Assembly: GCF_008330945.1 (NCBI RefSeq)
Contig: NZ_CP043489.1
Location: 3,359,501-3,423,500 of the forward strand
Direction of reading: 5' to 3'
Length of the DNA stretch: 64,000 nt
Source: Labrys sp. KNU-23
GTDB lineage: Bacteria > Pseudomonadota > Alphaproteobacteria > Rhizobiales > Labraceae
This document shows positions 40,626 to 48,256 of the stretch, piece after piece. The stretch's first letter is position 1. Each line of letters starts with the position of its first letter. Under the pieces are notes generated by a model. The model ran no database searches. It saw only the letters and a program-made list of their open reading frames with translations, and was not told the origin of the DNA. A program made the position numbers and the translations under genes.

Positions 40626-40910
40626 ATGGATCGTATCGCCAAGGTCGTCTCGACGGGCTTGTTGGGACTGGGGCTTGCTTTCGCCGCCTCCTCGCTGGCG
40701 CTGGCCCAGGACGCCGCGCCGACCACCGACACCATGCAGAAGCCTGCCCCGATGGAATCGCAGACGATGAAGCCGAATGCGATGCAGGGCGATGCCATGA
40801 AGGCCGACACCATGAAGAAGCCGATGAAGAAGATGGCCAAGAAACACATGGGCAAGAAACACATGGCCAAGAAGATGAAGAAGCACGGCAAGGCCATGAA
40901 GGCGATGTGA
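40626..40910 (+). CDS. Secreted Met/Lys-rich repeat protein (pentapeptide MXKDX type)
   Basis: 94 residues. A signal peptide (VVSTGLLGLGLAFAASSLALAQ) is followed by a low-complexity chain of five-residue units (MESQT MKPNA MQGDA MKADT MKKPM), then KKMAKKHMGKKHMAKKMKKHGKAMKAM. It fits the group of short exported proteins called pentapeptide MXKDX repeat proteins. The Met/His/Lys-rich mature chain could bind copper or another soft metal, or polyanions, but this is a guess. GAAAGGAAATGAACA precedes the ATG. Confidence 0.75.
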   Translation: MDRIAKVVSTGLLGLGLAFAASSLALAQDAAPTTDTMQKPAPMESQTMKPNAMQGDAMKADTMKKPMKKMAKKHMGKKHMAKKMKKHGKAMKAM

Positions 40911-40960
40911 CCGACACGCGAACGAAGTTCCGGGTCCGACACGCGAACGAAGTTCCGGGT
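40911..40960. repeat. Exact 25-bp tandem duplication after the Met/Lys-rich gene
   Basis: The unit CCGACACGCGAACGAAGTTC plus CGGGT occurs twice in a row with no mismatch, directly after the stop codon. A third CCG follows. It separates the gene from the convergent saccharopine-like gene. Confidence 0.92.
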
Positions 40961-40966
40961 CCGTGG

Positions 40967-42679
40967 TCAGCGCGGGGCATCCTCCACCAGCCAGCCCCTG
41001 TAGCGCACGATCAGGCCGAGCAGGGGATGGGCGATTTCGACATGGAAGTTGAAGCGCCCGTCCTCGGCGCTCTCGAAGCTGTTGCCGTATGGCGCGAGAA
41101 AGCGAGGCAATGGCAGGCCGAGGAAGCGCCAGTTTCGCACCACGAGCTTGAGCCTGCCGTCTTCGGCCAGCAAGGCGAGCCCGAAGCTGAAGGGCCCGAA
41201 ACGCTCGTCGAGGAGGCCGGCATTGCGGCCGCGGCCGGCGGTTTGCACCGAACGGAAGCGGCGTCCGGCAAATTCGCGCCTCCAGATTTCTTGGCTGCTT
41301 CCTTGGCTGCGCCCGATCTCGAAGGACACGCGCACCGGCACGTCCGCGCCGGCCTCGGGAAAGCCGACCAGGGCGCCGACCAGCCGCGACAGCAGCCCCT
41401 TGCCGCGCTCCACACTGGCGCGGCCGCTGACGCTGTGGCTCGATTCGTGCCGATGCAGGGCCTGGATGGCCGGTGGCAGGTTCCGGTAGGCCGAGCCCAG
41501 CACGTGCGGGTAGGGCGGCAGGCCGGCCTCGACCGTGGCGTCGCGCGTGCCATGCGCGAAGGGCCTGCCGGCAAAGACCCGATCGTAGTCGCCCAAGGTG
41601 AGCGCTTCGGTTGCCGGGCGGGCGCCAGGCTCCGGCCGGATGCCATCGAGGCGCCGGCGGATCAGGGCCTCGATCGCCATCGCCGGAATATAGGGTCCGT
41701 CATCGCCGTCGGCCGTCAGGTGCCAGCTTCGCGTCAGGGGCTCGCCGCGATGGCCAGATCCTCCGACCTCGACGAACATGCCGCCGCGATGGGGCCCCCA
41801 GCGCAGGATGCGGTTTGCCCAGAGGAACAGCCCGGCGAGCGGCCTGAGCGACGGCAATATCTTCCAGCGCACCAGCAGGCTCAGTCCGATCAGGCAGCGA
41901 TGCAGGATCTCCGGGCGTGGCCCGGCGCCGACCCAGACCGAGCGCACGCCCGGCCATAGGTCGGCGAGCAGCAGGAGATCGGGCACCTCCACCAGGGAGA
42001 ACAAGGTACTGGATAGCGGCAGTTGCCCCGGCGGGGCGATGGTGAAACGGCAGGTTTCGGTGAGGGGGTGCACGAGCAGGGTCTGGCCCTGCCGCCGCGC
42101 CGGCACGGCCTGGCCGGCATAGCTGGCGATCGCCTTGAGTACATTTTCGCCGACGATGGCATGCGGCGAGGGGGCGATGCCGGCGCGAATGGTCTCGATG
42201 CGCGAGAAGGCGCCGGCAAGATGCCTGATTACCGCGGCGGTGAGCACCGGAAAGCTGCTTACGCCCGAAAGGATGGTGACGCCGCGCTGCCGGGCTGCCG
42301 CATCGAGGCTGGTGACGCCGCGCACGAAAGCGGCGCCGTCCGAGAAGTCGAAATAATCGGCCCCGCAGGCGATGGTGGCTTCGATCAGGCGATAGGGCTC
42401 CTTGCCGTAAGCCTGGAAGGGGCCGCTGGCATCGACGACGATGTCGGGCTTCAGGGCCTGCAATTGCGGCTCGAGGGGCTGCTCGCGGTCGAACAGCGCC
42501 GGCAAGAGCCGTGCCCGCACCGGGCGGCTGGCACAGAAGAATTCCGCTTTGGTGAGCGAGCGTCCGGCGATGATGAGGGTCAGGCGGGGCTCGTTCGCCA
42601 GCAATTCCGCCAGCCGTCCGCCGAAGATGCCGTAGCCTCCGACGATCAGGACGCGCAGGGAGGGTGGGGATGCATTCAC
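40967..42679 (-). CDS. Saccharopine dehydrogenase-like protein with C-terminal DUF4166
   Basis: A 570-residue two-domain protein. The N-terminal half is a saccharopine-dehydrogenase-like Rossmann domain (LRVLIVGGYGIFGGRLAELLANEPRLTLIIAGRS, GADYFDFSDGAAFVRGV). The C-terminal ~180 residues (ALHRHESSHSVSGRASVERGKGLLSRLVGALVGFPEAGADVPVRV... to FHVEIAHPLLGLIVRYRGWL) match DUF4166. The combination occurs in alphaproteobacteria; function unknown, perhaps lipid or membrane linked given the hydrophobic middle segments. GTG at 42679 has GGAGC upstream; an ATG seven codons earlier (42700) is an alternative. Confidence 0.78.
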   Translation of the reverse strand: MNASPPSLRVLIVGGYGIFGGRLAELLANEPRLTLIIAGRSLTKAEFFCASRPVRARLLPALFDREQPLEPQLQALKPDIVVDASGPFQAYGKEPYRLIEATIACGADYFDFSDGAAFVRGVTSLDAAARQRGVTILSGVSSFPVLTAAVIRHLAGAFSRIETIRAGIAPSPHAIVGENVLKAIASYAGQAVPARRQGQTLLVHPLTETCRFTIAPPGQLPLSSTLFSLVEVPDLLLLADLWPGVRSVWVGAGPRPEILHRCLIGLSLLVRWKILPSLRPLAGLFLWANRILRWGPHRGGMFVEVGGSGHRGEPLTRSWHLTADGDDGPYIPAMAIEALIRRRLDGIRPEPGARPATEALTLGDYDRVFAGRPFAHGTRDATVEAGLPPYPHVLGSAYRNLPPAIQALHRHESSHSVSGRASVERGKGLLSRLVGALVGFPEAGADVPVRVSFEIGRSQGSSQEIWRREFAGRRFRSVQTAGRGRNAGLLDERFGPFSFGLALLAEDGRLKLVVRNWRFLGLPLPRFLAPYGNSFESAEDGRFNFHVEIAHPLLGLIVRYRGWLVEDAPR

Positions 42680-42807
42680 GGTGCGGCTCCAGCTCCGCAT
42701 GCCTACAAGGAGTGGCGGGAGCCGGCAAGATGGAGCCTTGCACCGGTGCCGGGCCGGGCGGTCGCACTTGCGTCTTGCTTCCGCGCCCGCCATAAGCGCT
42801 AGCCTAA

Positions 42808-42857
42808 GCACGATTTTCCGGCGAGACGCGTGGGCGGGCTTCGCCGGAAAATCGTGC
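42808..42857. repeat. 17-bp perfect hairpin upstream of trpS (first of two)
   Basis: GCACGATTTTCCGGCGA (42808-42824) and TCGCCGGAAAATCGTGC (42841-42857) are exact reverse complements, 16-base loop. Confidence 0.88.
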
Positions 42858-42873
42858 ACCTGTTCGATATCTT

Positions 42874-42920
42874 GCAGCTTGTTCTTGATCGCGCCGGTGG
42901 CTCGATCAAGAACAAGCTGC
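42874..42920. repeat. 18-bp perfect hairpin upstream of trpS (second of two)
   Basis: GCAGCTTGTTCTTGATCG (42874-42891) and CGATCAAGAACAAGCTGC (42903-42920) are exact reverse complements with an 11-base loop. The hairpin ends 26 bp before the trpS ATG. Confidence 0.9.
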
Positions 42921-42945
42921 CTGGACAATATGGAATCCTCTGGCC

Positions 42946-43986
42946 ATGACGAAGTTCGTGGAGCGCGTCTTTTCGGGCGTTCAGCCGACCGGCAACCTGC
43001 ATCTGGGCAATTATCTCGGCGCGATCCAGCGCTTCGTCGAGATGCAGAAGAGCCATCAATGCATCTATTGCGTGGTGGACCAGCACGCCATCACGCTGTG
43101 GCAGGATCCCAAGAGCCTGGCGAGCGCCATCCGCGAGGTCACGGCTGCCTTCCTGGCGGCGGGCATCGATCCGAAGGCTCATATCGTCTTCAACCAGAGC
43201 CAGGTGGCCGAGCATGCCGAGCTCGCCTGGGTGTTCAATTGCGTGGCGCGCATGGGCTGGCTCAACCGCATGACCCAGTTCAAGGAGAAGGCCGGCAAGG
43301 ACAAGGAAGCGGCCTCGGTGGGCCTGTTCGCCTATCCCACGCTGATGGCCGCCGACATCCTGGTCTACCGTGCCACACACGTGCCCGTCGGCGAGGACCA
43401 GAAGCAGCATCTGGAGCTCGCCCGCGACATCGCGGCCAAGTTCAACAATGATTTCGGCGACTCCATCGCGGCCAATGGCTTCAATGGCGGCTTCTTCCCG
43501 CTGCCCGAGCCCCTGATCCAGGGCGCGGCCACCCGCGTGATGAGCCTGCGCGACGGCTCCAAGAAGATGTCGAAGTCGGATCCCTCCGACCTGTCGCGCA
43601 TCAACATGACCGACGATGCCGAGACCATCGCCGCCAAGATCCGCAAGGCCCGCACCGATCCCGAGCCGTTGCCGAGCGAGGAGGAGGGGCTGAAGGGACG
43701 TCCCGAGGCCGACAATCTCGTCTCGATCTTCGCGGCCCTGTCGGGGCGCACGGTGGCGGAGGTTCTCACCGAGTTCGGCGGTGGCCAGTTCTCGACCTTC
43801 AAGACGGCGCTCGCCGACCTCACCGTCGCCAAGATCTCGCCGATCACTGCCGAGATGAAGCGCCTGATGGCCGATCCCGGCCATATCGACGCGGTCCTGG
43901 CCGAGGGCTCGGACCGGGCTCGCGCGATCGCCGCCCCGATCATGGCCTCGGTGAAGGATATCGTCGGTTTCATCCGAGCCAAGTGA
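42946..43986 (+). CDS. trpS: Tryptophanyl-tRNA synthetase
   Basis: A 346-residue class I synthetase. The HIGH-type motif is HLGN at residues 19-22 (SGVQPTGNLHLGNYLGAI), and KMSKS is near residue 206 (DGSKKMSKSDPSD). The tryptophan-binding region shows AADILVYRATHVPVGEDQKQHLELARDIA. Slightly longer than E. coli TrpS (334). Two tandem perfect hairpins lie in its leader. There are no trp biosynthetic genes around it. Confidence 0.96.
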   Translation: MTKFVERVFSGVQPTGNLHLGNYLGAIQRFVEMQKSHQCIYCVVDQHAITLWQDPKSLASAIREVTAAFLAAGIDPKAHIVFNQSQVAEHAELAWVFNCVARMGWLNRMTQFKEKAGKDKEAASVGLFAYPTLMAADILVYRATHVPVGEDQKQHLELARDIAAKFNNDFGDSIAANGFNGGFFPLPEPLIQGAATRVMSLRDGSKKMSKSDPSDLSRINMTDDAETIAAKIRKARTDPEPLPSEEEGLKGRPEADNLVSIFAALSGRTVAEVLTEFGGGQFSTFKTALADLTVAKISPITAEMKRLMADPGHIDAVLAEGSDRARAIAAPIMASVKDIVGFIRAK

Positions 43987-44017
43987 GGCATTGCCTGGAA
44001 AATAATTAAAACGCCGC

Positions 44018-44052
44018 TTTGTCATGCCCGGGTCAAACCGGGCAGGGACAAA
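44018..44052. repeat. Shortened family A repeat (copy 4)
   Basis: TTTGTCATGCCCGGGTCAAACCGGGCAGGGACAAA: the outer arms of the family are joined directly, with the ~50-base centre missing. Between trpS and the GST gene. Confidence 0.75.
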
Positions 44053-44115
44053 GGCCGAGCCAAATCGATCCGCCCGTTATGGACGGACTGCAACGCTCTG
44101 TGGGAAGGGACCGAC

Positions 44116-44736
44116 ATGCTGAAGATCTGGGGCCGCACCAATTCCTCCAATGTGAAGAAGGTGCTGTGGTGCGCCGAGGAACTCGGGCTCGCTTATGAGC
44201 GTATCGATGCGGGCGGTGCTTTCGGCGTGGTCAACGATCCCGCCTACCGCGCCCTCAATCCGAACGGGCTGGTGCCCTGCATCGAGGATGACGGCTTCGT
44301 GCTGTGGGAATCCAATGCCATCGTGCGATATCTGGCCGAGAGTGACGCCGAGCGCCGGCTGGTGCCGGCAACGCGCCAGGCCAAGGCCTCGGCCGATCGC
44401 TGGATGGATTGGACGACCTCCACTATCGCTGCTCCCTTCCGCGACGTGTTCTGGAATGTCGTGCGCCGCACCGCCCAGGACCGGGTCGAGACCGAGCTCT
44501 CCCGTGGCCTCGACAGCTGCGGCCGCCTTCTGGCCATCGCCGACAAGGCCTTGGGCGGCCAGCCTTTCCTGTCGGGCGAGAAGTTCGGCATCGGCGACAT
44601 CCCGCTCGGCTGCAGCGCCTATGGCTGGTTCAACATGCTGATCGAGCGGCCGGACCTGCCCCATCTCGCCGCCTGGTATGAGCGCCTGACCGAACGCCCG
44701 GCCTATCGCAAGGCGGTGATGATCCCGCTGACCTGA
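44116..44736 (+). CDS. Glutathione S-transferase family protein
   Basis: A 206-residue GST. The N-terminal domain is LKIWGRTNSSNVKKVLWCAEELGLAYERIDAGG with Ser residues in the active-site loop (RTNSSNV), then NPNGLVPCIEDDGFVLWESNAIVRYLAE. The C-terminal capping box is KFGIGDIPLGCSAYGW. Conjugation or stress substrate unknown. A degraded copy of its last 60 codons lies 1.6 kb downstream (46294-46476), so the gene was once duplicated. Confidence 0.87.
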   Translation: MLKIWGRTNSSNVKKVLWCAEELGLAYERIDAGGAFGVVNDPAYRALNPNGLVPCIEDDGFVLWESNAIVRYLAESDAERRLVPATRQAKASADRWMDWTTSTIAAPFRDVFWNVVRRTAQDRVETELSRGLDSCGRLLAIADKALGGQPFLSGEKFGIGDIPLGCSAYGWFNMLIERPDLPHLAAWYERLTERPAYRKAVMIPLT

Positions 44737-44755
44737 GATCCTCGACCGGCGCCTC

Positions 44756-45592
44756 TCATGGCTGAAAGCCGATGCAGATGGCGCCGCAAGCCACCACGAT
44801 GCAGGCGATGACGCGCCGTATCGTCAGGGGTTCACCGAGAAGCAGCCAGCCTATGAGAGTGGCGAAGACCACATTGGTTTCGCGCAAAGCCGTGATCGGC
44901 CCGGCTGGGCCGAGCATATAGGCCGCCACCACGATGCCGTAGGCCAGCAGGACGACAACGCCTCCGGCGAGCGCCTGCCAGGTCTCCGCGGAACGAAAGT
45001 CGACGGACAGCCTGCCGCGGAAGAGGATGAAGGCCGCCGGCAGCAGGGCGCCATAGGCGAGCAGCACCCATGCGGTGTAGGCGCCGGCATCGCCTGCCAG
45101 CCGAACCCCGATTGCGTCCACCGTCGCATAGCTGGCGATGATGGCGCCCGTCGCGAGAGCATAGAGGATGGATGAGGCCGTGGCGCGGTTCCTGCCCAGC
45201 GCCAGGCTCATGATGCCGGCGGCGATCAAGCCGACACCCAGCAATTGGGGGAGGCCGAGGCGCTCGCCCGCAAAAGCCAGCCCGCCAAACGTCACCAGCA
45301 GCGGTACGGTCCCACGGACGATGGGATAGATCTGTCCCAGTTGGCCATGTCTGTAGGCTGCGACCAGGAAGATGCTGTAGCCGACCTGGAGCAGGGCCGA
45401 GAGGCCGATAGAGGCCCAAGCTTGTTGCGGCGGCAGGGGTGAAAGCAGGGCGAGGGGGATGGCGACAGCCGTGGTGGAAAAGCTCATCACCGTGACCGTC
45501 CACAGCCTGTCGCGGCCATTCCGCAGGAAGGCGTTCCAGCTTGCATGCAGGACCGCCGCAAACAGGGCCATGGCGATGACGGTTGCGCTCAT
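44756..45592 (-). CDS. EamA/DMT-family transporter
   Basis: A 278-residue membrane protein with about ten TM segments in two EamA repeats, and the usual second-half motif LRETNVVFATLIGWLLLGEPLTIRRVIACIVVACG. DMT members export amino acids or other metabolites. Its start overlaps the end of the tetR gene by 4 bp (ATGA), making a two-gene operon likely controlled by that repressor. Substrate unknown. Confidence 0.85.
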   Translation of the reverse strand: MSATVIAMALFAAVLHASWNAFLRNGRDRLWTVTVMSFSTTAVAIPLALLSPLPPQQAWASIGLSALLQVGYSIFLVAAYRHGQLGQIYPIVRGTVPLLVTFGGLAFAGERLGLPQLLGVGLIAAGIMSLALGRNRATASSILYALATGAIIASYATVDAIGVRLAGDAGAYTAWVLLAYGALLPAAFILFRGRLSVDFRSAETWQALAGGVVVLLAYGIVVAAYMLGPAGPITALRETNVVFATLIGWLLLGEPLTIRRVIACIVVACGAICIGFQP

Positions 45593-46173
45593 TGCCTGGC
45601 CACCGTGGCCCTGATCAGGCCGAGTCCGGCCTCGCGCGCCTCCCGGATGGCCTCGTCGCCCCGTCCCATCTGTGCCAGCAGCGTGGCACCCTCGAGCAGC
45701 ATGAGCAGGGTCGAAGCCAGGCTCTCGGCCCCGTTGGCCGGCAGCCCGTCCGCCAGGATCGCGCGCATGCGCTGCCGCAGCTTTTCCTTCTGGGCGGAGG
45801 CGGCCTTGAACACGGGATGGGCGGGATCGCCGAACTCGGCCACGGCGTGCGCGAACAGGCAGCCGTGGAACCGGGGGCTCGCAAACCAGCGGCCATACCA
45901 GTCGAAGATCGTCGCGATCTTGGCCTCCGCCGTGGCGGCCTGTTCCGCCAGGCGGTCGAGCTGGCTGTCGAAGCGCTGCGAACGATAATCCAGCACCTCG
46001 ACGATCAGGCCGTCTTTCGAGGGAAAGTGGCGATACATCGTCATCTTCGCCACCTTCGCCTCGGCGATGATGCGATCGATTCCGGTGGCATGGAAACCGA
46101 AACGCTTGAACAGCCCGTAGGCGGTTTCGACGATGTGCCGGCGCTTTTCGAGATTGCCATAGCTCTCCGGCAT
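45589..46173 (-). CDS. TetR-family transcriptional regulator
   Basis: A 194-residue TetR protein. HTH: KRRHIVETAYGLFKRFGFHATGIDRIIAEAKVAKMTMYRHFPSKDGLIVEVL. The ligand domain (FHGCLFAHAVAEFGDPAHPVFKAASAQK...) has the W.....RGC.f.....e...p.hp form common in AcrR-like repressors. It is the first gene of an operon with the DMT transporter. A palindromic site 21 bp upstream of its start is the likely operator. Confidence 0.88.
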   Translation of the reverse strand: MPESYGNLEKRRHIVETAYGLFKRFGFHATGIDRIIAEAKVAKMTMYRHFPSKDGLIVEVLDYRSQRFDSQLDRLAEQAATAEAKIATIFDWYGRWFASPRFHGCLFAHAVAEFGDPAHPVFKAASAQKEKLRQRMRAILADGLPANGAESLASTLLMLLEGATLLAQMGRGDEAIREAREAGLGLIRATVARQ

Positions 46174-46193
46174 TGGGCTTGCTCCAAAGAGGT

Positions 46194-46209
46194 GAGACAG
46201 GTCTGTATC
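46194..46209. promoter_or_regulatory. Candidate operator GAGACAGGTCTGTATC of the TetR-EamA operon
   Basis: Symmetric at 12 of 16 positions (GA-n-ACAG-nn-CTGT-n-TC). Its place just upstream of the tetR start fits autorepression. Other TetR operators often have ACAG/CTGT half sites. Confidence 0.5.
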
Positions 46210-46293
46210 ATTTTGAGGAATGATCGATCCTTGTCAAGCGCTCCGTCGATCCGACGATCTCGACCACCCACTGCCAGGGGCTGTGCGCCGCCC

Positions 46294-46476
46294 CTTGGCA
46301 GCCGGCCTTGTCTGTCCGGGGGAGGTCGGCATCGGCGGCATCCTCTTCGGATAGCGCGCCCATGCCGGTTCGACAGGCCGGTCGAGCGGCCGGCTCTGCC
46401 CCATCTCGCCACCTGGTCTGAGCGCCTGACCAGGCCTTCGGCCTGTCGCAAGGCGACGACAATCCCGCCGAGTTGA
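46294..46476 (+). pseudogene. Degraded fragment of a GST gene (paralogue of 44116-44736)
   Basis: Translated in frame, the end reads ALPHLATWSERLTRPSACRKATTIPPS before a TGA, against DLPHLAAWYERLTERPAYRKAVMIPLT in the intact GST. Upstream, GGTCGGCATCGGCGGCATCC parallels AGTTCGGCATCGGCGACATCC. An in-frame TAG (ATAGCG near 46349) and deletions destroy it, and the first two thirds of the gene are missing. Confidence 0.75.
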
Positions 46477-46617
46477 GGGGACGGGAACTCGCAGGCCAAT
46501 GCCTGAGTTAGCTAGGCGGAGTTTTCTGATTTTGCTTGCGGACGGGCAATCTCCGGAAGCTCTGCCAGCGTTTGAAGCTGCTTGGCGGCCACGACGCCGT
46601 AGTCTGTTAAGGGGAAT

Positions 46618-46821
46618 ATGCTCATGCTGTCCGAAGTCATCTCGCTGTTGATCGGCATCCTCGTCATTGGCCTCGTGTGCTGGCTCTTGATGTATGTGGT
46701 CGACCGGCTGCCCATGGAGGGGCGCTTCAAGCAGATCGCGCGCATCCTCATCATCCTCATCGCGGTCCTCGCCATCGTCCAACGTCTCGTGGTGCTGCTG
46801 GAGCCGGTGCCGACGCTGTGA
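46618..46821 (+). CDS. Small two-TM membrane protein (Thivi_2564-like)
   Basis: 67 residues, nearly all hydrophobic. TM1 (SEVISLLIGILVIGLVCWLLMYVVD) and TM2 (IARILIILIAVLAIVQRLVVLL) flank RLPMEGRFKQ. This pattern, an LPM.G.FKQIA loop between two helices, resembles the Thivi_2564 family of small membrane proteins; this is from memory. GGGGAAT precedes the ATG. Function unknown. Confidence 0.72.
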   Translation: MLMLSEVISLLIGILVIGLVCWLLMYVVDRLPMEGRFKQIARILIILIAVLAIVQRLVVLLEPVPTL

Positions 46822-47046
46822 CGAGCAACCTCATGGCCAAAGGCAGACGGGGTTCGTCCTTGTCGAACCTGGGTTGCCCGGCGCGGGGCATCCCGATCGG
46901 GCGCAAAGCCGACATGTTCGGGAAAACCCTGAAAAAGCTGCGGGATGGCTTGCCTTTCGTCCGAGCAAATTGCATGGTCTTCGCCCTTTTTCCACCGTTT
47001 GCGGCAGCTCGGTCCGCTTGCGGGCCGCTATGCCAGGACGCACTCC
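46822..47046. other. Region upstream of dnaN, no gene seen
   Basis: 225 bp without a convincing reading frame. dnaA, the usual upstream neighbour of dnaN, is not present, and I see no cluster of DnaA boxes (TTATCCACA type), so this is not the chromosomal origin. Confidence 0.45.
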
Positions 47047-48165
47047 ATGAAGGTTACGCTCGAACGGACTGCCCTTCTCAAATCGCTGGGCCATGTCCAC
47101 CGCGTCGTCGAGCGGCGCAACACCATTCCGATCCTGTCCAACGTGCTGATCGAGGCCCAGGGCGCCAGCCTGCTCTTGAAAGCGACTGACCTCGATCTGG
47201 AGGTGGTGGAGTCCTCTCCTGCCGACGTCACCATGGATGGTGCCACCACGGTGCCGGCGCATACCCTCTACGACATCGTCCGCAAGCTCCCCGACGGGGC
47301 CCAGGTCTCGTTGGAAGGTGGCGGCGAGGCGACCCAGCTGATCGTGCGCTCCGGCCGCTCGCGCTTCACCCTGCAGACGCTGCCGCCTTCGGATTTCCCG
47401 GACCTGGCGGCGGGCGAGTTCCCGCATAATTTCCAGCTCAAGGCCGCCGATCTGCGCAAGCTGATCGAGAAGACCCAGTTCGCGATCTCCACCGAGGAGA
47501 CGCGCTATTATCTCAACGGCATCTATCTGCACACGCTGGAGGTCGAGGGCGAGACCCGTATCCGCGCCGTGGCGACGGACGGCCATCGCCTTGCCCGCGT
47601 CGAGCTGGCGGCGCCCGAGGGCTCCAACGGCATGCCGGGCGTGATCCTGCCGCGCAAGGCGGTGGGCGAGATCCAGAAGCTGATGGAAGATGCCGAAGCC
47701 ATCGTCTCCGTCGAGCTCTCCCAGGCCAAGGTCCGCTTCACGATCGGCCCGGTGGTGCTGACCTCCAAGCTGATCGACGGCACCTTCCCCGATTATGCCC
47801 GGGTCATCCCGTCCGGTAACGACAAGGCCCTGATCGTCGAGCGCACCGATTTCACGGCTGCCGTCGACCGAGTCTCGACCATCTCTTCCGAGCGTGGCCG
47901 CGCCGTGAAGCTGTCGCTGGCCGACAGGCGCCTCGTCCTCACCGTCACCAACCCCGATTCCGGTACGGCGACCGAGGAGATCGAGGTCGACTATGATTCC
48001 ACGCCGCTCGATATCGGCTTCAACTCGCGCTATTTGCTCGACATCGCGGCGCAGCTCGACGGCGACACCGCCCTGTTGAAATTCGCCGATCCGGGTTCAC
48101 CGACCCTGGTGCAGGACCGCGAAGGGGCTGCCGCCCTTTATGTCCTGATGCCGATGCGGGTGTAG
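47047..48165 (+). CDS. dnaN: DNA polymerase III beta subunit (sliding clamp)
   Basis: A 372-residue clamp of three similar domains that encircles DNA and tethers the polymerase and many partner proteins. MKVTLERTALLKSLGHVHRVVERRNTIPILSNVLIEA begins domain 1, ATDGHRLARVEL and LIDGTFPDYARVIP are conserved in domain 2, and the end is ALYVLMPMRV (family xYVxMPMRx). The start at 47047 removes an unrelated 34-residue N-terminal extension of the frame. It precedes recF by 91 bp, which is filled by a family D repeat. Confidence 0.96.
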   Translation: MKVTLERTALLKSLGHVHRVVERRNTIPILSNVLIEAQGASLLLKATDLDLEVVESSPADVTMDGATTVPAHTLYDIVRKLPDGAQVSLEGGGEATQLIVRSGRSRFTLQTLPPSDFPDLAAGEFPHNFQLKAADLRKLIEKTQFAISTEETRYYLNGIYLHTLEVEGETRIRAVATDGHRLARVELAAPEGSNGMPGVILPRKAVGEIQKLMEDAEAIVSVELSQAKVRFTIGPVVLTSKLIDGTFPDYARVIPSGNDKALIVERTDFTAAVDRVSTISSERGRAVKLSLADRRLVLTVTNPDSGTATEEIEVDYDSTPLDIGFNSRYLLDIAAQLDGDTALLKFADPGSPTLVQDREGAAALYVLMPMRV

Positions 48166-48170
48166 TTTAC

Positions 48171-48254
48171 TGGGATCGCAGGCATCCCTGCCTGCTCTTC
48201 CGAAATTGTCGAGCCTTGCGTTTCCAGGAGCAGGCAGGGATGCCTGCGATCCCA
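48171..48254. repeat. Inverted repeat, family D variant (copy 2), between dnaN and recF
   Basis: Arms TGGGATCGCAGGCATCCCTG... (48171 on) and ...GGGATGCCTGCGATCCCA (to 48254) are near-perfect reverse complements. The element ends two bases before the recF start codon. Confidence 0.88.
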
Positions 48255-48256
48255 GG

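Noticed and set aside
46822..47046. Chromosomal replication origin upstream of dnaN
   Set aside because: No DnaA-box cluster, no AT-rich unwinding element and no dnaA gene.
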